DNA of 64,000 bases, from contig OY998180.1 of NCBI GenBank assembly GCA_963921935.1, positions 60,962,551 through 61,026,550 on the forward strand, written 5' to 3'. This DNA is from Galeruca laticollis (taxonomy: Eukaryota; Arthropoda; Insecta; Coleoptera; Chrysomelidae). The notes under the pieces were generated by a model that saw nothing but the letters and a program-made list of their open reading frames with translations, made no database searches and was not told where the DNA came from. Shown here one piece after another: positions 21,060-33,088 of this stretch. Position 1 is the first letter of the stretch. Each line of letters begins with the position of its first letter. Both the position numbers and the translations under genes were made by a program.

Positions 21060-22600
21060 CTACATGCCTCCCGATATGACTCTGAGGATCACCATCATTG
21101 CCTCTGCCTTAAAAAAAAGTTCCAGTGGAGGAAGGTCTATAAGGGCTTCCATTGATGACGTCGCCATGCTGTTCATTGCTCCGGTAATCCCGAGGAGAGC
21201 TTGTCTTTGGATTGTAGTTAATACATTCTCTACTGAGGACACTTCTGTCCTTCTCCACCAGAATATCGTTCCATAGGTGACCGTTGGCCTAATCACTGTT
21301 GTGTGAAGCCAGTGTACCACCCCAGGTTGTATTACCCAGGTTCTGCACATAACTATTTCGCATTTCCAGAAGAGCCTGGTTGCCCAGGTAGTAGTTTTTT
21401 CCAGGTATATCCTCCGATTCAGTTTAGAATTGAGTGTAACTCCCAGATATTTCACCTCTTTAGATATTTCTAGTTTTTTTCCTAACAGTTGAACGGAAGA
21501 GCTCTTCTATTCGTAAAAGCAACTAGTTTGGTTTTCTTTGGGTTGAATGTTAGGTCCTCTTTAAGGCACCAATCTTCCTCAATTCGTAGTGCTTCTTGTA
21601 AGAAATTCGCGATGGTCTCCGGGAGTTTCCCCTTGGTGACAATCACTAGGTCGTCCGCGAAGCCTTGCGTCAATATGCCTTGATCATTTAGCCTGCAGAT
21701 CAGGTCCTCCACAATTAAATTCCATAATAGTGATGAGAATTCTTCACCTTGAGTACACCCTTTAGTTATCCTGACGGTGTACGTTATGTCATGCATGTGT
21801 GCCGATATTCTCCTATGCTCAAGCATGAATCTTATCCATCTGCATGTGGTATAGTTTATCCCTCTTTTTTTGAGATATTTGTTTATTGAAGACATCGATG
21901 TGTTATCAAAAGCACCTTCGATGTCTAAAAATGCTGCAAGGGCTATTTCTTTTGTGGTTGAGACTCCTTTCGAGACCAGAGACCAAATTATGCAGGGCAG
22001 CTTCTCCTAATTTCCCTGTCTGATAGGCCCATTGTAGTCTGTATAGAGGGATGGTCGTGAGCACCCCTTCTTGCAGATGCATTCGTATCACTTTTTCAAT
22101 GGTTTTCACCAAGAATTATGTCATACTGATTCGTCTGTAGGATTTAGTCTTGGTGTACGTTTCTTTCCCTGGTTTGAAAATAAACACCACATTTGACTCT
22201 CTCCATGCAATTGGTATATACCATAAAGCATGGTTGCTTAATATCAGAACTAAAGGACACATAATGATGTCGATTCCCTTTTGCAAAAGCTTGGAAAATA
22301 TGCTATCTGGTCCTGAAGTTTTGTAAGAGTGAAATGAATTTACAGCCCTTCTAAAAAGATGGGGTCTGACAATCTCATTTGTCAGTTTCCAGTTCTCTTT
22401 GATAGCCCTTGTTTTGGCTACTGGCCCGTTATCGTAATTTGAATGTATCTTTGCGAGCCTGGAAAGTGCACACTCAGAACGTGCTCTAAAGCCCCCTCCT
22501 CAGAATGTGTGAACTCTCCGCTCGGCAACTGGATAGAGCCTAGTTTATTAGAAGTGTTCCTTTTGAGAATCATGTTAATTCTGACCCTGTCAGGGACACC
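21060..22600 (-). pseudogene. LINE reverse transcriptase domain
   Basis: Recognisable blocks are GKLGEAALHNLVSGLE and KKRGINYTTCRWIRFMLEHR, RITKGCTQGEEFSSLLWNLI, ILTQGFADDLVIVTKG (active-site FADD) and LTFNPKKTKLVAFTNR. The thumb follows with MKYLGVTLNSKLN, WVIQPGVVHWLHTTVIRPTV and QRQALLGITGAM. At least three frameshifts separate 21060-21455, 21482-21895 and 21906-22112. Confidence 0.8.
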
Positions 22601-22972
22601 TTGTATATTCTCACATAATTCCCTCCTGAATATCCTCTTTTATTTGTTATTTTTCATTATACGCACCTAGTTTAGCCTTATATGCTCCCCAGTAACCCGT
22701 TTTTTTTCGCTTTGTTTAAAAGACGTCCTGTTTCTTTCCTTAGTGTTTCAGCTCTTTATTCCACCAGACGGCTTGTCTGGAAGATAGACTCTCCCTTATC
22801 GGACAGGTATTGTGATAGGAAGTCACTATGGTCTGTTGCAACCATGCAGCTCTTCCTTCTAACTCCTCTGCAGTTTTAAGTCTGCCTAGGTGTGTGCATA
22901 TTTTAGAAGGCTCTTTTTTTAAGGTCCCAAATCGGTACCGTTCGGATTCCTGTATGTTCTAATACCCGAGTT

Positions 22973-23398
22973 TTATATTTCGAAGTATATATGGACAGGG
23001 TCAGACAGAGACGGTTCATCCGATACATGCCAATATCTTACCATATCCCCGACTCGTAGAGTGCAGAGAGTTACATCTATTGATGATTCCCCCCTCAATG
23101 TTCTAAATGTTGGCGTATTGCCCACACTCGCAATATCCAGTTCAGTAGTACATATACTCGTATAGTCAAATAGCTTCTTACCTCTAGTGTTGTTATCCTT
23201 ACTACCCCAGCTAAAGTGATGTGTATTGGTATCAGCTCCTACAACAACATCCAGTTTGTATCGTCTAGCGTATTCCATCAGGTTCTCCACATTAGCCCCC
23301 GCTAATGGTTCTTCTGAATCGATGGGAAGATAAAGAGACACTATTATTGTCACTATTACCTCCCCACCTTTTTCAAGTTTAATCTTTGCTGCTACCAT
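22973..23398 (-). pseudogene. LINE endonuclease domain
   Basis: The 141-codon frame reads VVVGADTNTHHFSWGSKDNN and TRGKKLFDYTS, then ESSIDVTLCT and WHVSDEPSLSDPVHIYF. This matches the C-terminal half of apurinic/apyrimidinic-type endonucleases of LINEs (D-x-N...W....R, S..D, SDH region). The last motif reads SDP rather than SDH, a change at a catalytic His. The domain nicks target DNA to prime reverse transcription. Confidence 0.75.
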
Positions 23399-23482
23399 GT
23401 CACCCGTACAAAGTTATAAGCTTCCAGTTTGTTTTACTTGCCAGATAGTCCCTCATTGTGTTGAAGGAGTCATTGGCACATA

Positions 23483-23749
23483 TCAGCCCCCATAGTAGCT
23501 GTCCATGTATCGACTGGCTTCATACCTAGGCGCATTCTGCACCTCGTTGATCATTTTGGTCAGGTTCTCCTTAATAGTCCCTACCTGATCTTCCGAGACA
23601 TTTGTCTCTGGGATGTTTTTAGGGACCACGGCTTTCTTGATCCCTTTCAGAGCCACACTGTACTTCATACCACTAGTAGTACAAGTACCATTAGTACATT
23701 TGGTCCTCTTTCCTTTTTTTCCTTCCGGGGTGCTCATGGCTGTTTTCAT
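23483..23749 (-). pseudogene. LINE ORF1-like basic fragment
   Basis: An 88-codon frame is Lys/Gly/Thr-rich in its first third (EGKKGKRTKC) and Glu/Asn-rich later. It lies directly 5' of the endonuclease, where ORF1 or the start of ORF2 is expected. No CCHC knuckle is visible. The identity comes from position only. Confidence 0.4.
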
Positions 23750-24534
23750 GTTGAGGGAATGGAGACCACTGTCTTGGTATCAATGCCTTGTTCCCTCGTT
23801 TTTTTTTTGCTCCGTTCTCAGGGCACCTAAAATTTTCCCAAGTAGGGCTTTCTGATCCACAGGATTCGCTGTGACGTCTCCCTGTGGTGTTGTTTTTAGG
23901 GCTTCGGAGGTATTTGGCTACGCTGGAAACTCTGTAGTCTCCATTGCCTCCGTATCCTCCAAATCCCTTTTACTAAGAGTCTCTATAGGTTCCTTAGAAA
24001 GTTTGTTTTTCTCTTGGTTAATTTCTGTTCCCACAAGTATAGGAGAAAAGAGGTCGGTACCTGCCGAGCTCCTTATGCAGTTACAAGGCTACATACAACG
24101 GGGTGCGCCAGGTGCCCCGACGTTAGTGGTCTAGGGACCGACTCCCACGGCCATCCATCCTTTCGGCGACTACTAGTTCTTAGGATTTGGGAGATTTTTA
24201 TAGTGGTCCTGATCCGGGCGATTAAGCTAAGCCTCCCTATGCGCATGGCACGGCATACCCCTTACAGGCCTTATACTAGGGGAGGGGGGTTCGTTGCTCT
24301 ACCATACAATTTGTGTCGCGAGCTTGTCAGCGATTGGGTATTCGGAATGGACACTGTTAGGCGTTTATAGCCCTCATCACTATTTTTCCCAATGGACCAG
24401 TTCTTTCCGGTACATACGTACGGGACGTCTCTGGTCGTTCCATATCCGCATTTCTAGGACGCTCCCGATAGGTAGCTCAACCCATTACCCTCCGATACCG
24501 AAGACATTGATCTCCGGGATCGAAGGGTAATGCT

Positions 24535-24760
24535 CAGAAAGTCGAAATCTTGAACAAGCCGTAGCAGGTCCTCGAAAACTTAATGAGCACGAGGCACAAG
24601 TACTACATCTACTTATAATATTCATAAAATAAAGGTAAGCTGTGGCTACATATTAACACTTTATTCCTTATTAATTTGAAAGTTTCAAATAATTGATGTA
24701 CTTGCGTTCAGCCCTGATTAAATAATGTTAGTGTTTGTTTGTGCTCTTCCCAGTTTTTAT
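24535..24760. other. Short spacer between the LINE 5' end and the Tc1-like ORF
   Basis: These 226 bp are AT-rich with no recognisable motif. The missing C-terminal catalytic part of the neighbouring transposase would be expected here and is not found. Confidence 0.4.
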
Positions 24761-25651
24761 TTAATTTTGTTTTTCAACCGGCCCTACTGTAGCACAGATA
24801 CAAAAAGCTTTGTATTTGCTTTGTAGCTCGGACAACTCAAGTGAAACAGATATAGCCTTTTTCTTTGTAATGAGTTTCGATAGTATAATTCGTATGGGGC
24901 CCTTTCTTTCGGTCGTAGGTAATTTTTCATTTAGAACATTGTGATATGGGGCGTTATCAATTACCACAACTGTGTCTTTTGGTAGGTTTGGAATAAGTTT
25001 TTCTTGTACCCACTTCTCATAATTTTCATACACCATTTCATTATGATAATCTACTGTTTTTGACTGGGAGTTCCACATAATACCGGCATTAGGTACAAAA
25101 CCATTTTCACTTCCCGCATGCACAATGATGAGCCTATTACCTTTTAAAACGGGTTTTCTTAATCCCTCGTTACTCTTGTCGCTCAATCCATTAAGGTGCG
25201 TGTGACATGAATGAATAAATGTTTCATCCATATAAATGATAGGTTTGTTCTGTTCTCTGTACTTTCTTATGTTTCTTAAATATGGTAGGCGTAAATGTCT
25301 GATTTCGTGACGTTCCATTAACAAACTTCTGTTGTTTTTCGTGTTGGTCCAACGAAAACCCAAAAAATGTATTTGTTTCCGCAGAGATTCGCGACTTCCT
25401 GCGAAGCCATAACTATCTGCAAAGGTTTGGTGTACATTTCTTAACGTGGGTACTTTTTCCTCGGATATGTGATAATTGATTATCCACCTTCTAAGCACAG
25501 TTTTGTCGAATTGATCCATACGGATATTGGACATTCTTTGTTTTTTACTAGGCACATCAGTGTCAGCATTACTTCCTGCCAGAGATTCATTTTGAATACG
25601 GGAAAGCGTTCTTTGACCAACTTTCGAAGCAGCAGAAACTCGTTCAATGGC
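24761..25651 (-). CDS. Tc1/mariner (IS630)-type transposase, exon 2, C-terminally truncated
   Basis: Exon 2 begins after the acceptor TTTATTGTCAG (25652-25662) and runs in frame with exon 1 at 27754. It holds AIERVSAASKVGQRTLSRIQ (HTH), the spacer, IIYMDETFIHSCHTHLNGLS (first catalytic D) and TVVVIDNAPYHNVLN (second D). It then ends after YKAFCICATVGP, before the expected PPYH...NPIE block that carries the third acid. The open frame is undamaged, but without that block the protein should not be catalytic. Together the two exons make about 339 residues. The decayed relative at 7.56-8.64 kb keeps the missing block (LPTYQCELNAIEL), which shows what was lost. Confidence 0.75.
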   Translation of the reverse strand, partial: AIERVSAASKVGQRTLSRIQNESLAGSNADTDVPSKKQRMSNIRMDQFDKTVLRRWIINYHISEEKVPTLRNVHQTFADSYGFAGSRESLRKQIHFLGFRWTNTKNNRSLLMERHEIRHLRLPYLRNIRKYREQNKPIIYMDETFIHSCHTHLNGLSDKSNEGLRKPVLKGNRLIIVHAGSENGFVPNAGIMWNSQSKTVDYHNEMVYENYEKWVQEKLIPNLPKDTVVVIDNAPYHNVLNEKLPTTERKGPIRIILSKLITKKKAISVSLELSELQSKYKAFCICATVGPVEKQN

Positions 25652-25691
25652 CTGACAATAAAATAAGTCGATATAAATATTGTATTAAAAG

Positions 25692-27063
25692 TTGGATACT
25701 CCAAGTTTGACGCACTCTACTTCTGAATCGCATCATTTTAGAGCACTCCCGATTTTTTATATCATAGATTGGAGCTTTGACGATACTTTCTCAGAAAATT
25801 GAATGAATACTTCCATTATTTTGGTCTGTACTATTTTTTATATGAAGGCATGTTTTCTTTTAACTTAAATGCTCTTCTAATATTTGAAACATTTATCTTA
25901 TCGAAAAATGGACAACACCAGTCGATTTGTCGTATCAAAGAACCCGTATTCTAATAATTTCAGTATTTTTTGAGAGGCAAAACATTTTTCGTCAAATATG
26001 TAAGGAAAATATTGCATTTTTCGCAATACTCCAAAAATATATTTTTGGCCTATCATTCTCTCGAAACATGTTCGATTAGATGAAAATTCATCGAAAATCG
26101 ATAGGTGACTTTGTTAATGCCCTAATTCTATCAATTTTTGAATAACTATGGATATTTGATTTTACCCTCTTCATTGGATACTCCAAGTTTGACGCACTCT
26201 ACTTCTGAATCGCATCATTTTAGAGCACTTCCGATTCTTTATATCATAGATTGGTCCTTTGACGATACTTTCTCAGAAAATTGAATAAATACTTCCATTA
26301 TTTTGTTCTGTACTATTTTTTATATGAAGGCATGTTTTCTTTTAACTTAAATGCTCTCCTAATATTTGAAACATTTATCTTATCGAAAAATGGACAACAC
26401 CAGTCGATTGGTCGTATCAAAGAACCCTTATTCTCATAATTTCAGTATTTTTTGAGAGGGGGAGAACATTTTTCGTCAAATATGTAGCTGGACTATAGTA
26501 AGGAAAATATTGCATTTTTCGCAATACTCCAAAAATATATTTTTGGCCTATCATCCTCTCGAAACATGTTCGATTAGATGAAATTTCATCTAAAATCGAT
26601 AGGTGACTTTGTTAATGCCCTAATTCTATCAATTTTTGAATAACTATGGATATTTGATTTTACCCTCTTCATTGGATACTCCAAGTTTGACGCACTTTAC
26701 TTCCGAATCGCATAATTTTAGAGCACTCTTGATTTTTTATATCATAGATTGGACATTTGACGATACTTTCTCAGAAAATTGAATTAATACTTCCATTATT
26801 TTGGTCTGTACTATTTTTTATATGAAGGCATGTTTTCTTTTAACTTAAATGCTCTTCTAATATTTGAAACATTTATCTTATCGAAAAATGGACAACACCA
26901 GTCGATTTGTCGTATCAAATAACTCTTATTCTCATAATTTCAGTATTTTTTGAGAGGAAAAACATTTTTCGTCAAATATGTAGCTGGACTATAGTAAGGA
27001 AAATATTGCATTTTTCGCTATACTCCAAAAATATATTTTTGGCCTATCATCCTCTCGAAACAT
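25692..27063. repeat. Tandem array of ~490-bp units (2.8 copies)
   Basis: Units start at 25692, 26174 and 26672 with TTGGATACTCCAAGTTTGAC, giving periods of 482 and 498 bp. Units 2 and 3 share a TAGCTGGACTATAG insert that unit 1 lacks. The third unit breaks off after CTCTCGAAACAT. No ORF is present. Confidence 0.95.
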
Positions 27064-27367
27064 TTGTACATTGTATTAAATGAGGAAGTAGTTAAATTTG
27101 TTTTCAGCGGCCGTTCTTTGAAATAAAAATTTTTGTCGTGGTTTTCGGCCAACAATATTATATTACGTTTCAGTTCATTAGTTGTTTTAAACGAAGATGG
27201 TTAGTAGTAGATATAGGTATGAAATGAGTATAATAATTATAATTATAAGCTAAAAAATCTATTACATTTAAATAGGTATCTTACACAAAATAAACATGAG
27301 CCCTTTCATATACTCCTGTAGACAGAAACATTTATGCAACAAGTGCATAAAGTGGTGCTTTTTTCAC

Positions 27368-27545
27368 GAATAGAATAATTGACGCATGAGCTGCAGGCAT
27401 GCAAAAACCAAAAAATGTCTCCTTTAGGTTGCTCTAAATGGACTAAAAATGGCGACGAATAGAAAAATTTACGAATGAGCCGCAAGCATGCAAAAACCAA
27501 AAAATGTCTCATTTAGGTTGCTCTAAATAAACTAAAAATGGCGTC
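27368..27545. repeat. 88-bp direct duplication
   Basis: GCATGCAAAAACCAAAAAAT recurs at 27398 and 27486, with about 80 bp of similar context, inside the transposase intron. Confidence 0.85.
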
Positions 27546-27753
27546 GATTTGTTTGTCATGATGACATAACGGTGCATAAAATTGACACATGATTGCATAA
27601 AACACTATGTCTCATCCTAATGTCACTTTTTTAAATCGTTTAACAAATAAATATTTTATGTACGAAAATCGATTTAAAAAATTTACTATCGAGTGTAAAT
27701 TTGTTAAATAATTACTTTGGTTTAAAAACTTTATTGCAATAATTCAAACGTAC

Positions 27754-27882
27754 CTTTGTTAATGGAATTGTCGACTCGCCATTGTTTGCCTCTTTGGTCA
27801 TGAAATTTAAAACGTTCATAACTATTTCACGACACTGCTCACTAAACTTTTTATGAACCACTTTACTTTCTGGAGTCGACAT
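27754..27882 (-). CDS. Tc1/mariner-type transposase, exon 1
   Basis: This is a 43-codon exon. The Met at 27882 starts MSTPESKVVHKKFSEQCREI and the exon ends IPLTK at AAG|GTACGT. It joins AIERVSAASKVGQR of exon 2 in phase 0, and the join makes sense as the start of the HTH (PLTKAIERVSAASKVGQRT). Insect relatives of this transposase begin the same way by memory. It was located only because the intron splits it. Confidence 0.65.
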
Positions 27883-27899
27883 AACAAGTTATTATTGCA

Positions 27900-30837
27900 C
27901 AACCCCTGTAATCACAGTTTTCTCTGAACTGTACTGTCGAAACGAAGCTTACTAATTCTGCCAGCGAAGTGAGCTTTTGCAATCCGCATACGTCTTTGCT
28001 ACGGCGCATCGGACGTTGCCAAACTTCCGACTGCCAAAATTAATTTGCCAACATGTGCTTGAGTCACCTATTTTTACCTCGTCAAGAGGTTTTTGGACTG
28101 ATTTAGAATGGCCTTAGTATAGGTATGGTTTATTGATCAATCTTATACAATGTGTATATTTATGTACATTTGCAATATAGCATCTGTAAGATAGAAAAGT
28201 CATAATAATTAAACACGTTAAGTGAATCACTGTAAAATAATGACACGATAATAAACATTATTATGTTTACAATTTGGAACAAATTACAAACATTTATAAG
28301 GTCGTCAATACTATGAAACATGCACGAACAACTAGATTTTTCACTATTTAAAAAAAACAAAAGAGAGTAGTTGTCCGAAGTGCCCGTGCAAACCATTATA
28401 GAGAGTCGAACAGCGAAATAGAATCAAATTCAGTAGCTCCATTATTATGTATTTTTCTAGAAAACTTTGTCATTGTAAAATAACACCTTTGGACGTAAAA
28501 ATCTCATCTCTAAATTTAATCTTTTTTAGATGACAGTGGCAACCCCTAAATTGTCAGATTGTATGTAGGGGTTTGTGATATTTCATTTGAAAGGTCTTCT
28601 TTCTTAAAACTGCTATGGTTTTAAATTTTATTGTAGAAAGTTCGTCATTGATAATAATAATTCTTCCCAGATCCGGACAGGTCCTCTCGTTTTTCATTAA
28701 GATTGGGATCCAGAAGTTAGGAGAATGGGAAATAGTTGATGATTTTATAGATTAAAACTGGAAATTAGCATTTGGGGAAGAATGTTTATTTTGTACCACC
28801 TCATTATCGAAACATCTAGATTTAAACCAAGTTAATAAGTAAAAAAATTGTATGCGGAAACATCAAATACATTTAGTTATAATCATTTGTTTCTGCTCTT
28901 CCTAAATTTGTAAATAAAATTTCAAAATATTGATAATACAGGGTGTTCTTCCGATCTGAAACCTACTTACCTAACAATGTTTTTAAGGCCGGATCTGGAA
29001 TGAGACTTTTTTTATTATGTTAATCGACACCACTGTGGACAACGAACACACGAACCAAATATTACAAACATGTATAGGGTGGTTCATAAGTTATGAATAA
29101 TTGAAAAAATTAGGGCAAAGAATAAATCACCCTTGGTTATAAAAAACGATAGATCCATAAAATATAGGTTATTTGGAAGCACCTCAGTGTTCCCCATCTA
29201 CTCTTACTGTATGCGTATTTCCCAATGAATCACCCGGTATAATCACCAAGAACAGTAGATACCAATATCAAGACAGGCATGAATCTTGGTCTTGATTGGT
29301 GAAAACCAATTTGTAAATGTATACTTAGCAGATTCTCATAACATACACATACAGAAGTGGAAGTATTTGTAACCTCTTAAAATTTGGATCACATACACTA
29401 TCACTCAATGTTAGCCACTATTTGTAATGGGGAAAATTTGAAAACAGAAACCAATATGGTAATTCAGCTGTACTGTTAAGAATCAGTTCAATTCAAATGT
29501 CGAATGATTTGTTTGAATGCAAAAAATTTGATTTGATAGCTTTAAATTCAGACATCAACGTAATTTTGTGAAATATTGTCCTGACTATTACATCCATTTC
29601 AGTGATACTATTTAGTTAGTTTCAGAAGAATAAAGAAAAGTAATTACTATATAAAAACAAAGCATTTTAACGAAAAAAATAATTTCTCGCCTATCGTTAC
29701 ATTTCCTAATAAAGGGAAAATAAATTGAAAATTGTCACCAGCTTGCAGTGCGCCCGTGAAATAAATTTAAAATATAAAACTCGGTGCATTTATTGCATGA
29801 TAAATTACAAAATGTTGGAAAACTTAATTCGATAATAAATGACATTCATTATGGCGCCGATGTTACACAAAATTTGTCTATATTTCTGGATGCGTTTATA
29901 ATATGCATGAATAAATGGCCCTTTTTTAGCTATTAGTTATGTGTGACTTTATATGCAGAAATTAACAGGCTGTTATTTTCAGTTAACAAATTGGTTGAAT
30001 GATTTGGAATATAGGTGGATATTAGCACACAGGTGCATTCATTTTTAGCACATTTACTAAAAACGATAATGAGTATTTGGTACGGTTTAATATGCGTTTT
30101 TGAACAATAGAAAATAGTTTTAATGAAATTATACATAAACGGTTAATTAGGAATTGTATTGATTATATTACAAAATTATAAACCGCTCTAAAGTGAGTAG
30201 CATGTAATATTAGATACTGGAATTAGTACTTTGTAACAGCAAGTTGTGGAACTGATCAAATAATAATTGCGTGAAATCTTAAGATTTTCATTTGGCGTTG
30301 GAAAGGTGACAACTGATTTTGAGGGACAATACAGGAACATCAGATAGTTAGTGCTGCAACTACTTTTTATTAGTTGATAATTAGTAGTCTAGTTTTGACA
30401 CATTGAATTCAACAATGAGTGAATGTGAAATGGAAAGAGGGAGATAATAAGTTTCGCTTAAAAACGGCGAAACTTTATGGACTTGCGAACAATTCGTTTC
30501 ATTTGGTGGGTACCGAAAAGTGGGTCTATTAGAATGTAAATCAGACGATTATTGATAGATCAAAACGTTCCTTTTTCAACAAGTTTAGGAAATATTGCAC
30601 AAAATCATTGGTCATTTTTGCGTTTCAAAAAAGCAGTATGAATATCAGTATATTTGAAAAAAAAATAAGAATAATCAGAGTTGGTAATTTATGCTGATCT
30701 AAAAATGGTAAACTTCTTATTGGACAGTAGAATATTCTTGTTTTTAGAGTTTTATGATGTATACTTTATGGAATTAGCCCGAAAAAAGAGAAAGTAAGCA
30801 TATTTGAGCTTTAAAGACACACTGTTCTTTGAGCGAG
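27900..30837. other. Long AT-rich stretch without a recognised gene
   Basis: There are only short chance ORFs. GC content rises slightly at 27960-28080, just upstream of the transposase exon 1, where its promoter would lie. A small MITE-like structure is at 29077-29240. No missing CAMTA CG-1 exon was seen in a read of the plus strand. Confidence 0.4.
29077..29240. repeat. Possible small MITE with short inverted tips
   Basis: AGGGTGGTTCAT at 29078 faces ATGAATCACCCGG near 29225-29240, with TATA next to both. The tip resembles that of the element at 42697 (AGGGTGATTCAT), so it may be a deletion derivative of that group. Confidence 0.4.
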
Positions 30838-31311
30838 ATGAGCCAATGCGAATAAGGAAAGATACTGATCCCAATCTCTCTGAGGGCTGGAAACTACTTT
30901 GGACATGAATTTTGTAATAGTCCTGTTCATTCTCTCGACCATTCCATCTGACTGTGGATGTAATGCTGGTGTCCTGGTCTTCTTCATTCCCAGCTTGTCG
31001 CAAATCTCCTGGAATAGATGGCTTTCGAAATTTCTTCCCTGGTCACTGTGGACTTCCAAGGGCACTCCATATCAAATGATAAATTCTTTCACCAATACAT
31101 CCGCGACAGTTGTGGCCTCCTGATTCGGAATCGCGTAAATTTCCACCCACTTTGTGAAATAATCCATAATAACCAGTATGTATTTACCACCATTTTCTGT
31201 CGTTGGAAATAGTCCAGCGATGTCTAAAGCAATCCTTTCGAAAGGGCTTCCAACATTATACTGTTTCATAGGTGCCTTTTTTCTTGCGATTTGGTCCATT
31301 ACTCGTAGCAC
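30838..31311 (-). pseudogene. Gypsy integrase core, truncated (copy 2)
   Basis: The D-D-E core is split by a frameshift near 31068. IALDIAGLFPTTENG and EVHSDQGRNFESHLF give the first two D, and DGMVERMNRTITKF gives E. The frame breaks off after YLSLFALAHL, where unrelated DNA begins. Confidence 0.8.
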
Positions 31312-31975
31312 AAGTCGTACATTTCTTACACCAGTCCTTCACATCGTCGGAGCTGTTCATCCAATAAAACCTTTCACGGACTCGCTTTCAACAGTCCTTT
31401 TTCCTGGACAAGGGAGTCCCACTGAGCCCAATATGCCTTGAGTGTACGGTGAAAATCTTGACACTTCTTGTCATGTCGGTCCCGATTTTCTTCCTTCCAT
31501 TGCCGATTCTTCTTTAGGTGAGGATCATTCTCCTGATCTTCTCTGATCCTGGTGGGTGACCATTCTTCGTTGACTACTGTAATTCTTGAAACTGCAACTT
31601 CCTTAGATTTCGACTTGTTGCATTGAGAATAGTCTACAGGGCATGGCCGTCCAGGCAGAGAGTCGGCTTTTCGGTGATTCACATCAGTTGGATGTTCACC
31701 CCTGTCTGATTTCCCCTGTGACTAGAGTTCTTGAGTTGCAGGAGTCGTAGGACGCTTACACGAAGTGCGTACATTTTGTAGCTAGCCAAAATTACAGTAC
31801 CTAATCTTCTTCGGCTTCTTGTCGACCATATCTTCCAACAAGTAGACGATCTGGTCAAGTCTGTCATCGCCAACTTCTTCCTGCATGGTCCTACCTTTGT
31901 TGTATCCCGAAGCCACCGTGGCTGATTCGTATTCAAGAGCAGCGGTCAGTACATCTACCATGGTTTTGGGATAGG

Positions 31976-33044
31976 CTAATCGAAGCGTTCTCTCCATATC
32001 GTGGTCATATAAGCCTGGATGCCTAAATATTCCATTATGTTATCTGGTGCTGATGGATAAGCAAATCGAACTAGTCGGGCAATATCCAGTTCATACTCTT
32101 GAAGGGTTTCGTCACGTTTCCGCCTTCGGTTCTTCAACTGGAATATGTACAAATGTTTCAAATGTTCGTGACCGTATCGCCTGTGCAGGTTCTTTTTCAG
32201 CTGCTCAAAGTCATCCGTTTCTTCAAGAGGTATCGTCTGGAGTACATCTAAGGCATCTCCCCTAAGCGATATAGTTAAGTTCACTGCCTTCTCCCTGTCG
32301 GACCAATTATTCACTCTAACAGCTGCTTCAAACTGTTTCACGTAATTGGTCCACGATGTCTTTCCGTCGAACGTTGGGGCCTTAACTCGTGCAAAACTGC
32401 TAATGTCTTCTATCCTGGAGTTTATTTCTGGCTTGCAGGGTTTTATATGTTCAATCTTCTTTTCTTCTGCTGGCGTGTCTTGTGTTCTTAAATCTGCCAT
32501 ATTTCTCTCTAATTTCTTGATTCTATCGTCTATCGTTGTCATCTTATTTTCAATATCTGATTTTATTTTCTCGTTCATCGTTGTCATCTTATTCTCGATT
32601 TTCTCGTCCATCGTTGTAATCTTATCCTCAATATCCGACTTTAGAGACGAAATTTTATTCTCGACGTCAGCAGCAATGTCATTTTTCAACGATAAGATAT
32701 CGGCATAAATGTCATACTTCATAGTGGAAATCCTTTCGTCCATATTAGTAGAAATATCGTTCTTCATAGTGGAAATTTTCTTGTCCATATTAGTATAAAT
32801 ATCATTCTTGATAGTAGAAATATCGCTCTTTATAGTTGAAATCTTCTCATCCATGTTAGTAAAAATTGACGAGTTTAGGTGGAAGCCTCGTCATTGAATT
32901 GAAATGTTTCTGGATCCAAGCCGTCACTCACGAGTGCCACTTTAAGTCTTTCTACTAACTCCTCTTACCAGACGTTTCCAACTCGCGATTTTCCAATTCT
33001 GCCTTTAACTCAGTCACCTTCAAGTCACTTAGTTTCTTGGCCAT
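31976..33044 (-). pseudogene. Gypsy Gag (copy 2)
   Basis: A decayed SAP-like start (LSDLKVTELKAELENRELET) at 33044 is followed by frameshifts. A 292-codon open stretch at 31976-32854 has the heptad repeats (KISTMKNDIST, KIENKMTTMNEKI) and the Gag domain (VKQFEAAVRVNNWSDREKAV). More and different 15-residue units are present than in copy 1. The CCHC region follows near 31790 in damaged form. Confidence 0.75.
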
Positions 33045-33088
33045 TTTTACGTAGATATTTATTTATATTATCCCACTTCTGACACCAA

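Larger units (their letters stand above)
20110..24530 (-). mobile_element. LINE with endonuclease, RT and RNase H (R1/I/LOA-like)
   Basis: This is a 4.4-kb minus-strand non-LTR retrotransposon. Going 5' to 3' it has a basic ORF1-like stretch (23483-23749), an apurinic-type endonuclease (22973-23398), RT (about 21060-22400), RNase H (20472-20837) and a C-terminal Cys/His region (ATHILCLCKNLQ, 20165-20290). It has frameshifts but keeps most of its length. The presence of RNase H puts it with the R1/I/LOA group; the exact clade is not settled. Confidence 0.8.
25652..27753 (-). other. 2.1-kb intron of the Tc1/mariner-type transposase
   Basis: The donor AAG|GTACGT lies at 27753 and the acceptor TTGTCAG at 25652, with phase 0 on both sides. 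The intron is filled by the ~490-bp tandem array (25692-27063) and an 88-bp duplication (27368-27545). The short string TGTATTAAA is present on both sides of the array, close to its ends, and may mark the insertion site. Confidence 0.65.
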
